In this document: positions 9,681 through 17,510 of the stretch, in pieces
How the letters are laid out: each line of letters begins with the position of its first letter
How positions within the stretch are numbered: the stretch's first letter is position 1
From: Kordiimonadales bacterium
Lineage (GTDB): Bacteria > Pseudomonadota > Alphaproteobacteria > Sphingomonadales > Kordiimonadaceae
Length of the DNA stretch: 47,886 nt
Assembly (NCBI GenBank): GCA_002401685.1
Contig: NVTU01000044.1
Location: 1-47,886 of the forward strand
Direction: 5' to 3'
Notes under the pieces: generated by a model
The model's input: the letters and a program-made list of their open reading frames with translations, nothing else
The model's database searches: none
What the model was told of the DNA's origin: nothing
Position numbers and translations under genes: made by a program

Positions 9681-10025
9681 TCACCATCTTGCCACGGCTA
9701 CCAACTCAATGAACTCAGGCAACAGTGCTCGCGCTTTACCCGGCACTTCAGGCCACATTTCTGCCAACTCAGTATCTAGCTTAGAAAGCGCCTCTTTGTT
9801 CCAGTGCTTTCGTTCCGGCCCAGTAGGGAAGCAATCTGCTTCGCTATCCAGCGCAACAAGCCAATGTGACGCATCTCCTTGCACCCAGTTGGGGTCTGCA
9901 TACCGCCGGCACATTTGTTTACAGCATTCGACAATTGCTACTAAATCATCCGCATCTAGTGCGTCTATTAGTGCCGCCACTAACTTGTTTTCTACAGGTA
10001 CTGGCTCTGCTTCAAAAACAGTCAT
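9681..10025 (-). CDS. Soluble 114-residue protein, unknown
   Basis: The only clearly soluble member of the small-gene array. It is acidic and helical, with no membrane segment and no family I recognise. Three cysteines cluster early (VECCKQMCRRY, about 33-43) and a fourth follows (EADCFP). I start it at the ATG at 10025 (MTVFEAEPVP); the longer frame from a TTG at 10067 would read through the exact junction motif. The stop abuts the next motif copy. It could pair with one of the membrane neighbours, but nothing shows this directly. Confidence 0.6.
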   Translation of the reverse strand: MTVFEAEPVPVENKLVAALIDALDADDLVAIVECCKQMCRRYADPNWVQGDASHWLVALDSEADCFPTGPERKHWNKEALSKLDTELAEMWPEVPGKARALLPEFIELVAVARW

Positions 10026-10040
10026 GATTTCTCTATTCCC

Positions 10041-10055
10041 GTCCTCAGTTGTCAG
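10041..10055 (-). repeat. Array junction motif, exact copy
   Basis: Minus strand CTGACAACTGAGGAC, eight bases after the stop of the 98-residue gene and 15 bases before the ATG at 10025. It is preceded by a partial duplicate, ACTGAGG. Confidence 0.88.
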
Positions 10056-10063
10056 CCTCAGTT

Positions 10064-10360
10064 TCAATCACCAGCTCGCTCAGAATAGCTTTTGCCACGC
10101 TTCGAACAGTCAGTCGGCTTTAGCTTATCAGGCAAAACAAACCACCTCACTTGGGGTATTTGTTTTTTACAGTGCTGGCAACGACCAGAATAGAACATTA
10201 AGGCCCAAACCGGTATTGCAACTACGAACATGCCAGCAGCAGGATTGTAACCTGCAGTATAAGCAATCGCAGTACCTAGGATCGTACCAGGCAGAAACAA
10301 ACCAAAATTTATCAAATAATGCCTGTCTATCGGGTTACCCAAAAAACCTACTTTACTCAT
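10064..10360 (-). CDS. Membrane protein with CxxC motif, unknown
   Basis: 98 residues: two predicted helices (about 16-36 and 42-57) followed by a soluble tail with RCQHCKKQIP (a CxxC pair) and a later single Cys (PTDCSKRG). The CxxC resembles half a zinc ribbon. No family recognised. The ATG at 10360 is preceded by GGGGG at five bases. It is the first intact gene of the small-gene array, so a promoter should lie between here and about 10430. Confidence 0.62.
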   Translation of the reverse strand: MSKVGFLGNPIDRHYLINFGLFLPGTILGTAIAYTAGYNPAAGMFVVAIPVWALMFYSGRCQHCKKQIPQVRWFVLPDKLKPTDCSKRGKSYSERAGD

Positions 10361-10400
10361 TTTGCCCCCATATCGTTCTCTCTCCTAACGTGTGGAATAC

Positions 10401-10427
10401 AATTATGGGGTTTTGAGGTTTTGTCAA
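10401..10427 (-). promoter_or_regulatory. Possible promoter of the small-gene array
   Basis: Minus strand TTGACA (10427-10422) and ATAATT (10406-10401) with a 15-bp spacer, about 40 bp upstream of the first array gene. The spacer is short for sigma-70, so this is tentative. Confidence 0.3.
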
Positions 10428-10523
10428 CATCGGCTGGGAGGCAAGCCGCATGAAAACACCGTTAAATAACCCATCTTCTGTGGCGTTTTGTAATGCTCAA
10501 AAAAATAGAAGTTGTCACCCTTT

Positions 10524-10537
10524 GTTGTCAGCCTCAG
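10524..10537 (-). repeat. Partial array junction motif
   Basis: Minus strand CTGAGGCTGACAAC is identical to the 14 bases at 10048-10061 next to the exact motif copy, but the rest of the consensus is lost. Confidence 0.5.
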
Positions 10538-10617
10538 GCCGCAGAAGTCAGCCAGTAAACAACGGTGATGAAAAAGAAGATATTCAGCCAGTTAACGAAA
10601 GCGACGTGACTGTCACC
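10534..10617 (-). pseudogene. Possible truncated small membrane gene at array start
   Basis: A 27-codon frame containing AFVNWLNIFFFITVVYWLTS, one clear membrane helix, ending in a TGA that overlaps the partial junction motif just as intact array genes do. No usable start codon is present, so it may be a 5'-truncated array member. Confidence 0.25.
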
Positions 10618-10656
10618 TTACCCCCAAGAGTTTCCTAGGACGGCTGGTTAAGCAAG

Positions 10657-10689
10657 TAGCGACGGCAGACGAATGGTACGCCGTCGCTA
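10657..10689. terminator. Hairpin downstream of scoB
   Basis: Perfect 10-bp arms (TAGCGACGGC and its complement) with a 13-base loop, 22 bp past the scoB stop. The T-run is poor, so it may be factor-assisted or only an mRNA 3' end structure. Confidence 0.5.
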
Positions 10690-10710
10690 TATCTTTATAC
10701 GGCGCAGCTG

Positions 10711-11367
10711 TTAGTTGACGATCGAAGCTTCGGTTGCTGCAGCGACATCGTCTGTTGTGATACCCGGTGCTAGCTCAACAATTTTCAGGCCGCCTTCGGC
10801 AATATCAAACACGCCTAGGCCAGTGATGATGCGGTCAACCACGGCTTTGCCGGTCAGTGGCAACGAGCATTCCTTAAGAAGCTTTGGCTCACCCTTTTTG
10901 TTGGTATGATCCATAATCACCACCACGCGCTTGACGCCCGCAACCAGATCCATCGCGCCGCCCATGCCTTTGACCATCTTGCCCGGGATCATCCAGTTGG
11001 CGAGATCACCGTTTTCAGCCACTTCCATCGCGCCCAAGATTGACAGGTCAATATGGCCGCCGCGGATCATGGCGAAACTGTCCGATGAGGAGAAGAAGCT
11101 TGAGGTAGGCAGCTCAGTGATCGTCTGCTTGCCTGCGTTAATCAGGTCAGCGTCCACTTCATCATCATACGGGAACGGGCCCATGCCGAGCATGCCGTTC
11201 TCGCTTTGCAGCGTAACCTGCACATCCTTCGGGATATAGTTTGCCACCAGCGTCGGGATACCGATACCGAGGTTCACATAGAAACCGTCCTGCATTTCTT
11301 TTGCGGCGCGTTCGGCCATTTGTGGGCGGTTCCAGCCTTTTTGCTCAGTTTTTTGCTCAGTGGTCAT
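10711..11367 (-). CDS. scoB: 3-oxoacid CoA-transferase subunit B
   Basis: Beta subunit of succinyl-CoA:3-ketoacid CoA-transferase, which moves CoA from succinyl-CoA to acetoacetate in ketone-body or short-chain acid use. 218 residues. The family hallmarks are [14 protein letters not shown] near the N-terminus, the [10 protein letters not shown] segment holding the catalytic Glu, and [19 protein letters not shown]. The start ATG overlaps the scoA stop (TAATG), so translation is coupled. An atoA-type acetate CoA-transferase subunit is an alternative, but the match to SCOT seems better. Confidence 0.9.
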   Translation of the reverse strand: MTTEQKTEQKGWNRPQMAERAAKEMQDGFYVNLGIGIPTLVANYIPKDVQVTLQSENGMLGMGPFPYDDEVDADLINAGKQTITELPTSSFFSSSDSFAMIRGGHIDLSILGAMEVAENGDLANWMIPGKMVKGMGGAMDLVAGVKRVVVIMDHTNKKGEPKLLKECSLPLTGKAVVDRIITGLGVFDIAEGGLKIVELAPGITTDDVAAATEASIVN

Positions 11368-12071
11368 TATGCTGCTCCCCGCTCAGTAATGGTGCGTTGC
11401 TCGATGCGTTTTTCGAACTCACCTTTGATGATGCGCTGCACATAAATGCCCGGCGTGTGGATATGGTCAGGGTCAAAGCTGCCTGCCTCAACAATTTCTT
11501 CCACTTCAACCACGGTGGTTTTCCCAGCCGTTGCCATCATCGGGTTAAAGTTACGCGCGGTTTTGCGGAATATCAGGTTGCCTTCGGTATCGGCTTTCCA
11601 TGCTTTTACAATGGATAGGTCTGCCGTAAGGCCGGTTTCCATAATATAGGTCTCGCCGCCGAAGTCCTTGTGCTCTTTACCTTCCGCGATCAACGTACCA
11701 ACGCCTGTTTTCACGTAAAAACCCGGGATGCCTGCGCCGCCGGCGCGGATGCGCTCAGCCAGCGTGCCTTGCGGGTTAAATTCCAGCTCAAGCTCGCCTT
11801 CCAGATATTGGCGCTCAAATTCTTTGTTTTCGCCCACGTAGGAGCTGATCATTTTTTTGATCTGTTTTGCGTCCAGCAAGATGCCGAGGCCAAAGCCGTC
11901 AACACCGCAGTTATTGGAAATGAAGGTCATCTCTTTCGTGCCCGCCGTGTGGAGCGCAGCGATTAGGTTTTCTGGGATACCGCACAAGCCAAAACCGCCC
12001 GCCATAATCGTCATACCGTCAAACAGAAGGCCGTCTAGGGCGCTTTCTGCTGTTTCATATATTTTACGCAT
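11367..12071 (-). CDS. scoA: 3-oxoacid CoA-transferase subunit A
   Basis: Alpha subunit of the same CoA-transferase, 234 residues. Conserved family features are [31 protein letters not shown] and [15 protein letters not shown]. The ATG at 12071 has AGGAG upstream. It is the promoter-proximal gene of a two-gene operon with scoB. A short tandem repeat sits just upstream at 12085-12120. Confidence 0.92.
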   Translation of the reverse strand: MRKIYETAESALDGLLFDGMTIMAGGFGLCGIPENLIAALHTAGTKEMTFISNNCGVDGFGLGILLDAKQIKKMISSYVGENKEFERQYLEGELELEFNPQGTLAERIRAGGAGIPGFYVKTGVGTLIAEGKEHKDFGGETYIMETGLTADLSIVKAWKADTEGNLIFRKTARNFNPMMATAGKTTVVEVEEIVEAGSFDPDHIHTPGIYVQRIIKGEFEKRIEQRTITERGAA

Positions 12072-12084
12072 ACTCTTCTCCTGT

Positions 12085-12120
12085 GTAGCGGGTCCTGGGT
12101 AGCGGGTCCTGGGTAGCAGG
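12085..12120. repeat. 14-bp tandem repeat upstream of scoA
   Basis: Two exact units of GTAGCGGGTCCTGG and a partial third (GTAGCAGG), in the 5' untranslated region of scoA. Read on the gene strand, each unit contains CAGGA, which resembles a ribosome site. Probably a slippage product. Confidence 0.8.
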
Positions 12121-12306
12121 ACGCTATGGGCGAGATTAGTGGCTGGGACACAATTGTTAACCCCGGAAATACTGGCAATTAGTTACATATGCAACGAAAT
12201 TAACGCAAGCTATAACCGGGGAAACCGACATAGCTCCTTATGTACCATAAATCGTACGGCGTTAAAGCCATGCGTTAACGATACTTTACATAGATCAGAC
12301 AAATAG

Positions 12307-12327
12307 AAGGCGGTAACCGGCCGCCTT
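12307..12327 (-). terminator. Hairpin at end of the 12327 gene
   Basis: 7-bp stem AAGGCGG / CCGCCTT with a 7-base loop, overlapping the last base of the stop codon and followed on the minus strand by TCTATTTGT. A plausible weak intrinsic terminator. Confidence 0.55.
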
Positions 12328-13616
12328 TACTGGAGCGCAGCCAAGCTTTTTCTCAGGTCTTCCAACCGCTGATCGTTTTGGGCCTCTGCCAAGCTTATGG
12401 CGGCAGTATAAGCGGCGGCTGCCTTTGCCTTCTGATCCGCACTGACAAAAGCCTCGGCAAGCCCTAGCTGCGCCGAAACGGATTGCGGATAATCGGTAAC
12501 AATCCACTGATAAAAAGCGATGCTCTGTGCGGTTTTCTGGTGTTTTAAATAAAACGCCGCATAGCGAAGGTTCCAGCTCACATTAAAATGCGCCGCGCGC
12601 ATATCAACGTCTGTAAGCACCGCGTCAAACAGCGGAAAATCATTGCCTGCCATCGCCATCCGCAACACACCAAACGCATCCCCCGCATCAAACTTGGGCG
12701 AAACGCCGTATTTCTCCGCACGGTGGGCCATGAAAGTCTTTAGAGACGGCAACCCGCCTTTTTCCTTAAAGTCTTCATACGTAGGGAACACGGGCAAAGA
12801 AAAATCGGCAAAAATCATCCGCAAACCCGGATGCATCAGCCGGTACACGCTGTCGGTATTCGCCTCGGCTTCTTCGGCTGGCAGATCATTATAGAACCAG
12901 TTGAAGCCTTCGGGAGCAGTCTCTTTCAGCTTGGTCTCAAGTTTACGCACCTCGTCGTAGGAAAAGCGTTCCCTAGGGTTGATACCAAAATAAAATGATA
13001 GGGTTTTCCCCGGCGTTGCCGCCAACAAAGCTTTGGCCGCAGTGAAATCGATCTGATCACTTTGCAGGGGGAACGGGCTGGCCGCGACATAACCATCAAA
13101 CATCGCTGGACGATAAACCAGGGCACGGAGGGACAGACTTGCACTATAGTGCCAGCCAACGATGGAGCGGTGGGCCAAAGTCCGAAACTCGCTTTCAACA
13201 AAGCCAAAAACATCTTTTTCGATGAAATCCAGGAAAATATCAGTCTCTGGCGCACCGTGCCCCATATATTGATTATCATTGCGCCCTGATGTGCCGTCCG
13301 CCTGACCAAGCGACACGCCAACCACGATGGCCTGCGGCATCAATCCCCGCCGAGCCAAAAGCCGCGTGTAGGCGACGCCATACTGAAAATAAAATTGGCC
13401 GTGGAAGACATAGACCACAGGATAGGCTTTGCCCGATGTCTCGTACCCTTCAGGCAGGGATACGGTAATTTCACGTGCTTCCGTCAAGACCTCGGACTGC
13501 AACACGTACCGACTGCCTATGTAAATATCCTGCCCCACAGGGGAGGCCGCCGCTTGGGCATTCGCTACCCCAAGGCCCATCAAGGTTAAAAGGGCCACCA
13601 TCATCAATTTTATCAT
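12327..13616 (-). CDS. Secreted esterase-like protein (nucleophile lost), TPR-like tail
   Basis: 429 residues. A signal peptide (1 to about 22, ending ANAQAAA) precedes an alpha/beta-hydrolase domain of the IroE/Fes-type putative esterase family. YPVVYVFHG (65-73) and LDFIEKDVFGFVESEFRT are typical. The nucleophile elbow, normally GxSxG, reads G154-W-H-Y-S158, so His replaces the catalytic Ser. The usual catalytic His region reads EEAEANTDSVY, with Asn where the two paralogs have His. A helical, TPR-like segment follows (about 350-428). I expect a binding protein rather than an esterase. The paralogs are at 13734 and 18782. AAGGGAAA precedes the ATG. Confidence 0.75.
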   Translation of the reverse strand: MIKLMMVALLTLMGLGVANAQAAASPVGQDIYIGSRYVLQSEVLTEAREITVSLPEGYETSGKAYPVVYVFHGQFYFQYGVAYTRLLARRGLMPQAIVVGVSLGQADGTSGRNDNQYMGHGAPETDIFLDFIEKDVFGFVESEFRTLAHRSIVGWHYSASLSLRALVYRPAMFDGYVAASPFPLQSDQIDFTAAKALLAATPGKTLSFYFGINPRERFSYDEVRKLETKLKETAPEGFNWFYNDLPAEEAEANTDSVYRLMHPGLRMIFADFSLPVFPTYEDFKEKGGLPSLKTFMAHRAEKYGVSPKFDAGDAFGVLRMAMAGNDFPLFDAVLTDVDMRAAHFNVSWNLRYAAFYLKHQKTAQSIAFYQWIVTDYPQSVSAQLGLAEAFVSADQKAKAAAAYTAAISLAEAQNDQRLEDLRKSLAALQ

Positions 13617-13733
13617 TGTTTTCCCTTACTCTCAGGTACGTGTGTTTTTGCGAACGAACTATTGCGACGACCAGCGCAGCACCCCAGTATCCATGCCTCG
13701 ATGGGCTCAGATACTAGGCGCGCGGGTTAACCA

Positions 13734-15068
13734 CTAGGAGTTTGCCAATTCCAGTTCAGCTACCGCTTCTTTCAACGCCTCAAGGCGTCTGTCTTTTTGC
13801 GTTTCTGCAAGCACAACGGCTTTTTTATACGTTGCAATTTCCTCTGCCTTTTTGCCCGCTTCTTCATAAGCTCGGGCCAACCGGATATGGGCAGGGATCG
13901 ATGTCGGTAGAATTGTGATAAGGCCCTGATAGGCGGCGGTCGCACGGTCCCAGTGCTGATTTCTCATGTAAAAATTGGCAAACCGACCTATCCTAAAGGC
14001 GTGATCTGGAGTTATGGTTTTATAGTCAATTTCTGCCACCAACTGATTGACGCTGTCTACATCATCCGCCGCCATTCCCAACCGGATCGCGCCAGCAAGT
14101 GCCCGAATATCCACTACTGGGTTGGTGCCGTATTTATCAGCCCGTGCCTCGTAATATGCCTCAAGCGTCGCCACACCGCCGTGTGTTTTATAGTCCGCTA
14201 GCGTATCATAGTATAGAACCTGATAATCCTTGAAATAGCTCTTTAGGGCAGCAGGCACGATCCGAAACGGCGTTGTTTCATGATCCTCTTCCGGCAGCAC
14301 GTCATAGGTCCAGTTCATATCTCTTGGGGCCGAAGCCTTAAGCGTAGCAGCCAGTGTGTCGGATCCTGTGGTCACCATATCTTCATTGGTCGCAGCGCCA
14401 AAATATAGAAACTCCTTAAAACTATCCAGGCCGGTTATTTTTTCTTCCAGCGCTTCCACTGTCGTTTTCGTAACGTTTCTAAAGCCGGCGGTGGCTGATG
14501 GGTAAGCACTAGAAACCACATAAGCATCGAACATTTCAGGCCGAGTCACCAGCGAATGCAACGCCATACCGCCCGCATAAGCCCAGCCTATTATCGTGCG
14601 GTTATCCCGTGTCCGGAAGGTACCATCAATGAAGGCGAAAACTTCCTTATCGATAAAATCCAACAATTGATCTGATTGAGGGGTGCGGGCAGAAAACCAG
14701 CCTCTGTCACTTTCCTCGCGGGGAATACCAACAACAATCACGCCAGGGAGATGGCCCGTATTGGCCAACCGCTTTGCCAGACTTACCACAAAAGAAAACT
14801 GCCATTCTCCGTCGAGTACATACAGTACAGGGTACGTCTTCCCGGAAGCTTCTGCAGCCTCATAGCCTGCCGGCAAGGCTACTTGTATTTGCCAATCTCG
14901 CTCTAAAACAGCGGATGCCAACTGATAGCTTTTCCCAACGACGATGTCTTGTGGGACCGCGCTTTGCTCCACCACTTTGAAGGTGGCGCCATCTGCTGGC
15001 TGGCTTAGAAAAACGCTACTGGAAAGCGTGATACAAGAAGCAATAATCGCAAGATTTTTCAACGACAT
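13734..15068 (-). CDS. Secreted esterase-like protein (nucleophile lost), TPR-like tail
   Basis: 444 residues, paralog of the neighbours at 12327 and 18782. Signal peptide about 1-27 (ending PADGA), then YPVLYVLDGEWQF and LDFIDKEVFAFIDGTFRT of the IroE/Fes-like family. The elbow reads G161-W-A-Y-A165, with Ala where the catalytic Ser should be. The family His is kept in LPEEDHETTPF. The C-terminal region (about 360-440, RFANFYMRNQHWDRATAAYQ onward) is TPR-like. The ribosome site is weak (AAGGTCC). It has its own 118-bp gap from the 12327 gene, so the two may or may not share a transcript. Export is predicted, enzymatic activity is not. Confidence 0.75.
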   Translation of the reverse strand: MSLKNLAIIASCITLSSSVFLSQPADGATFKVVEQSAVPQDIVVGKSYQLASAVLERDWQIQVALPAGYEAAEASGKTYPVLYVLDGEWQFSFVVSLAKRLANTGHLPGVIVVGIPREESDRGWFSARTPQSDQLLDFIDKEVFAFIDGTFRTRDNRTIIGWAYAGGMALHSLVTRPEMFDAYVVSSAYPSATAGFRNVTKTTVEALEEKITGLDSFKEFLYFGAATNEDMVTTGSDTLAATLKASAPRDMNWTYDVLPEEDHETTPFRIVPAALKSYFKDYQVLYYDTLADYKTHGGVATLEAYYEARADKYGTNPVVDIRALAGAIRLGMAADDVDSVNQLVAEIDYKTITPDHAFRIGRFANFYMRNQHWDRATAAYQGLITILPTSIPAHIRLARAYEEAGKKAEEIATYKKAVVLAETQKDRRLEALKEAVAELELANS

Positions 15069-15372
15069 ACATGGACCTTTTGTGTAAGGAATAAGTTTAT
15101 GCCGTTAATTGCACGCCCTGATGCAAGATCGCTTTTTTTTGCGCCGAAAAGGCCCTGCAGCACGACCAACCGATATCGAGCAGTAGGTAAACTGGCCGGG
15201 GAAAGCCCTTTACCCAAGGGCCCATTGCAAATGAGATATATTCAGGCACAAGCGTCATCGCCAAACGCTTCAAATACTGTTGATAATGGTGTGCGCCCTT
15301 GAAGCCGAACCCTAACCATATTATATACTGATATAACTATATAATAAACGGCAGCGACAGGAGAGAGAGGCA
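15069..15372. other. Divergent intergenic region, 15.1-15.4 kb
   Basis: 304 bp between a minus-strand and a plus-strand gene. A 6-bp hairpin, GCCCTT / AAGGGC, is at 15205-15221. A TATAAT at 15340-15345 lies 28 bp before the plus-strand gene and could be its -10 box, but I see no matching -35. No gene seen. Confidence 0.4.
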
Positions 15373-15642
15373 ATGATGCGTATCATAGCCAGACTAATCG
15401 GGGGCATACTCTGCTTTTTTGGATTCATCGGCATGTTAACGCCGATCCCGTTCGGCATCGTATTTTTTGTAATAGGACTAATGTTCCTAATCCCTTCAAC
15501 ACCTTCAGCGGCAAACGGTGTGCGTTGGATGCGGAGAAAAGTACGCTTTTTCGACAAGGCAATGTCCGCAATTACAAACAAGATGCCCTATCCGTACCGC
15601 CGGATTTTGCGTTCAACCGAACTTGGTGTAGAAGACTGGTAA
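15373..15642 (+). CDS. Small two-helix membrane protein, unknown
   Basis: 89 residues. An N-terminal hydrophobic stretch (about 5-42) with a proline-rich break (TPIPFG) forms a helical hairpin, followed by a basic amphipathic tail (VRWMRRKVRFFDKAM). The layout recalls short PGPGW-like inner-membrane proteins, but I cannot assign it. AGGAGAGAGAGG before the ATG is a strong ribosome site. It is 31 bp upstream of the hydroxylase gene and probably in one transcript with it. Confidence 0.75.
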   Translation: MMRIIARLIGGILCFFGFIGMLTPIPFGIVFFVIGLMFLIPSTPSAANGVRWMRRKVRFFDKAMSAITNKMPYPYRRILRSTELGVEDW

Positions 15643-15673
15643 TATAATTTCCCGCCCAGACTGATACCCAGTT

Positions 15674-16525
15674 GTGGCAGAGCGAGTATTTAGCCCGATC
15701 ACGACTGCGAACGACATATACAGTGTGGCAATCCCAATTGTTTTGGCGCTAATCACTTTTGAAGTGGTCTTCTCTGCGCGAAAAAGTCTTGGCTATTACA
15801 ATCGCGGTGACACGCTGGGCTCCCTTGGGCTGATCATCGGTAATATTGCCGTAAAACTGCTGACGCAGGCCAGCGTATTTGGCTTTCAGCTCTGGCTTTT
15901 CAGCTACAAGATCATCGATATTTCCGCTTTGATGCCGATATGGGCGCAAGCCATTCTGGTGGCGGTCGCGCTTGACCTAGTATTCTATTGGTACCATCGG
16001 GCCAGCCACCGGGTGCGGTTCCTATGGGCGATCCATATGAACCATCATTCCAGTGAAGAGATGAATTTTGTTGTCGCCTTCCGGCAGGCATGGTTTGGGC
16101 CGCTCTCTAAGGTTCCTTTCTTCGCTGTTTTGCCGCTGGTGGGTTTTGATCCAACCCTCATTGTGGTTGTCGGTGTATTCAACACACTGTGGGGTGTTTG
16201 GGGGCATACACGCATCATTGGCGCCCTTGGCCCGCTGGAAGGTATTATGAACACGCCGTCCGCACACCGGGTACACCACGGCAGCAACCCCGAGTATATT
16301 GATAAGAACTACGGCAATCTTTTCATGATCTGGGACCGTATGTTTGGCACCTACCAAGCTGAGGAAGCGCCGGTGATTTACGGCATTACTGAGAATGTAA
16401 AAACCGCCAACCCAGTTACCATCACCTTCCTGTATTGGCGCACCATCTGGCGTGATATTGGCAAAGCCCAAGGCATAAAAGACAAGATCCGCTGCTTTAC
16501 TGCCCCGCCCGACTGGCAACCCTAA
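15674..16525 (+). CDS. Sterol desaturase/fatty acid hydroxylase family protein
   Basis: 283 residues, integral membrane di-iron oxygenase family. The histidine boxes are complete: HRASH, HMNHHSS and HRVHHG. Members hydroxylate or desaturate lipids, sterols or carotenoids; the substrate cannot be read from sequence. Four or five hydrophobic helices surround the boxes. The likely start is a GTG at 15674 with no good ribosome site, so translation may be coupled to the gene 31 bp upstream. The domain tail DKNYGNLFMIWDRMFGTY is characteristic. Confidence 0.88.
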   Translation: MAERVFSPITTANDIYSVAIPIVLALITFEVVFSARKSLGYYNRGDTLGSLGLIIGNIAVKLLTQASVFGFQLWLFSYKIIDISALMPIWAQAILVAVALDLVFYWYHRASHRVRFLWAIHMNHHSSEEMNFVVAFRQAWFGPLSKVPFFAVLPLVGFDPTLIVVVGVFNTLWGVWGHTRIIGALGPLEGIMNTPSAHRVHHGSNPEYIDKNYGNLFMIWDRMFGTYQAEEAPVIYGITENVKTANPVTITFLYWRTIWRDIGKAQGIKDKIRCFTAPPDWQP

Positions 16526-16542
16526 CAGCCCCCGTCACTATG

Positions 16543-16559
16543 CTGACATTTCGTGTCAG
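16543..16559. promoter_or_regulatory. Operator-like palindrome CTGAC-N7-GTCAG, first copy
   Basis: Inverted repeat CTGAC-ATTTCGT-GTCAG, 56 bp before the ATG of the first GST. The same arms and spacing recur 53 bp before the second GST (17441), which suggests one repressor controls both. A TetR- or MarR-family regulator is plausible by site form only. Confidence 0.55.
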
Positions 16560-16615
16560 TAGCATGGCTATATATAGAGAGGCTGCTATAAAAAGAGCTT
16601 CAAAGGGGAGACACC

Positions 16616-17329
16616 ATGCCGTCCAACACGCTTACACTCGTTCAGTTTCAAACTACTGAGCATATTCCGAATTACAGCCCATTTTGTGTTAAAGCCGAGG
16701 TGCTGCTGAAGATGTCAGGTTTAGCATACGACATTGAAGTTTTGGACGATCCGCGCAAATCCAAAAAGGGCAAACTGCCGATGGTGCGCGACGGCGAACG
16801 GGTGATTGCCGATAGCGAATTTATCAAAAGATATCTAATCGAAGAAAAAGGCGCGGACTTTGACAGCCACCTTTCCGATCGCGAGCAAGCGCAGGCGCAT
16901 GCGTTCTCAAAAATGGTAGAAGAACGCCTCTACTGGACGCTGGTTTATGACCGCTGGATTGAGGACGACAATTGGCCCACCATCCGCGATTTCTGGTTTG
17001 GCAAGATGCCCTTCCCGATCGGCGCATTGATTAGCCGTGTGGCGCGCAAAGCGGTGCGCAAAAACCTCAACGGTCACGGCATTGGCCTGCACTCAGGCGA
17101 AGAGATATACGCACTAGCCAAAAGCGACCTTAATGCTTTGGCGGCGCAACTCGGCGATCAGGATTTTCTGTTTGGCGACAAACCTTGCAGCGCAGATGCA
17201 TCAGCTTTCGGTGTGCTTGTGAACGCAGACCGCGGCATATTGCCGTCCAACATGATGCAGACCATTAAATCATACCCAACGCTGGTCGCCTACGTGGAAC
17301 GCGGCATGCAGCGCTGGTTTGCGAATTAG
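16616..17329 (+). CDS. Glutathione S-transferase family protein (Fax/metaxin-like)
   Basis: 237 residues. An N-terminal thioredoxin-like GST domain contains SPFCVKAEVLLKMSGLAYD and KGKLPMVRDGERVIADSEFI, where the substrate glutathione would bind (SDSEFI-like loop). An all-helical C-terminal domain ends YVERGMQRWF. This form matches the Fax/metaxin-like branch of bacterial GSTs. Likely soluble and involved in detoxification or redox; the substrate is unknown. GGGGAG precedes the ATG. It is a tandem paralog of the gene at 17511, sharing an upstream palindrome. Confidence 0.85.
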   Translation: MPSNTLTLVQFQTTEHIPNYSPFCVKAEVLLKMSGLAYDIEVLDDPRKSKKGKLPMVRDGERVIADSEFIKRYLIEEKGADFDSHLSDREQAQAHAFSKMVEERLYWTLVYDRWIEDDNWPTIRDFWFGKMPFPIGALISRVARKAVRKNLNGHGIGLHSGEEIYALAKSDLNALAAQLGDQDFLFGDKPCSADASAFGVLVNADRGILPSNMMQTIKSYPTLVAYVERGMQRWFAN

Positions 17330-17367
17330 CGGGCCCCAAATCGAGCGCGTCAAAAAACAACATGGAA

Positions 17368-17388
17368 CCGCACATACTTTGTGTGCGG
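17368..17388. terminator. Hairpin after first GST
   Basis: 7-bp stem CCGCACA / TGTGCGG with a 7-base loop, about 40 bp after the stop. No T-run follows, so termination is uncertain. Confidence 0.35.
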
Positions 17389-17440
17389 CTCCAGAAACAT
17401 CTCCCCCTAAGCCAAAATAACACCATACGAAATATCATTG

Positions 17441-17457
17441 CTGACGATTATTGTCAG
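17441..17457. promoter_or_regulatory. Operator-like palindrome CTGAC-N7-GTCAG, second copy
   Basis: Inverted repeat CTGAC-GATTATT-GTCAG, 53 bp before the second GST. An extra half-site TGTCAGTA follows at 17463-17470; the first copy also contains TGTCAGTA. Confidence 0.55.
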
Positions 17458-17510
17458 GAGCGTGTCAGTATACCTAGATCAGACGTCACCCCCCATTTTA
17501 GGAAACTCTG

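Noticed and set aside
9343-10416. A 357-codon plus-strand ORF
   Set aside because: Low-complexity Ser-rich composition typical of an antisense frame, and it runs over three minus-strand genes with better evidence.
8573-10537. Array junction motifs as classical integron attC sites
   Set aside because: They lack the paired RYYYAAC/GTTRRRY cores and inverted repeats needed for attC folding, and no integron integrase is next to them.
10450-10638. Plus-strand 62-codon ORF with GGGAGG upstream
   Set aside because: The ribosome site is good, but the protein is polar, lacks any motif and crosses the partial junction motif; I judged it chance.
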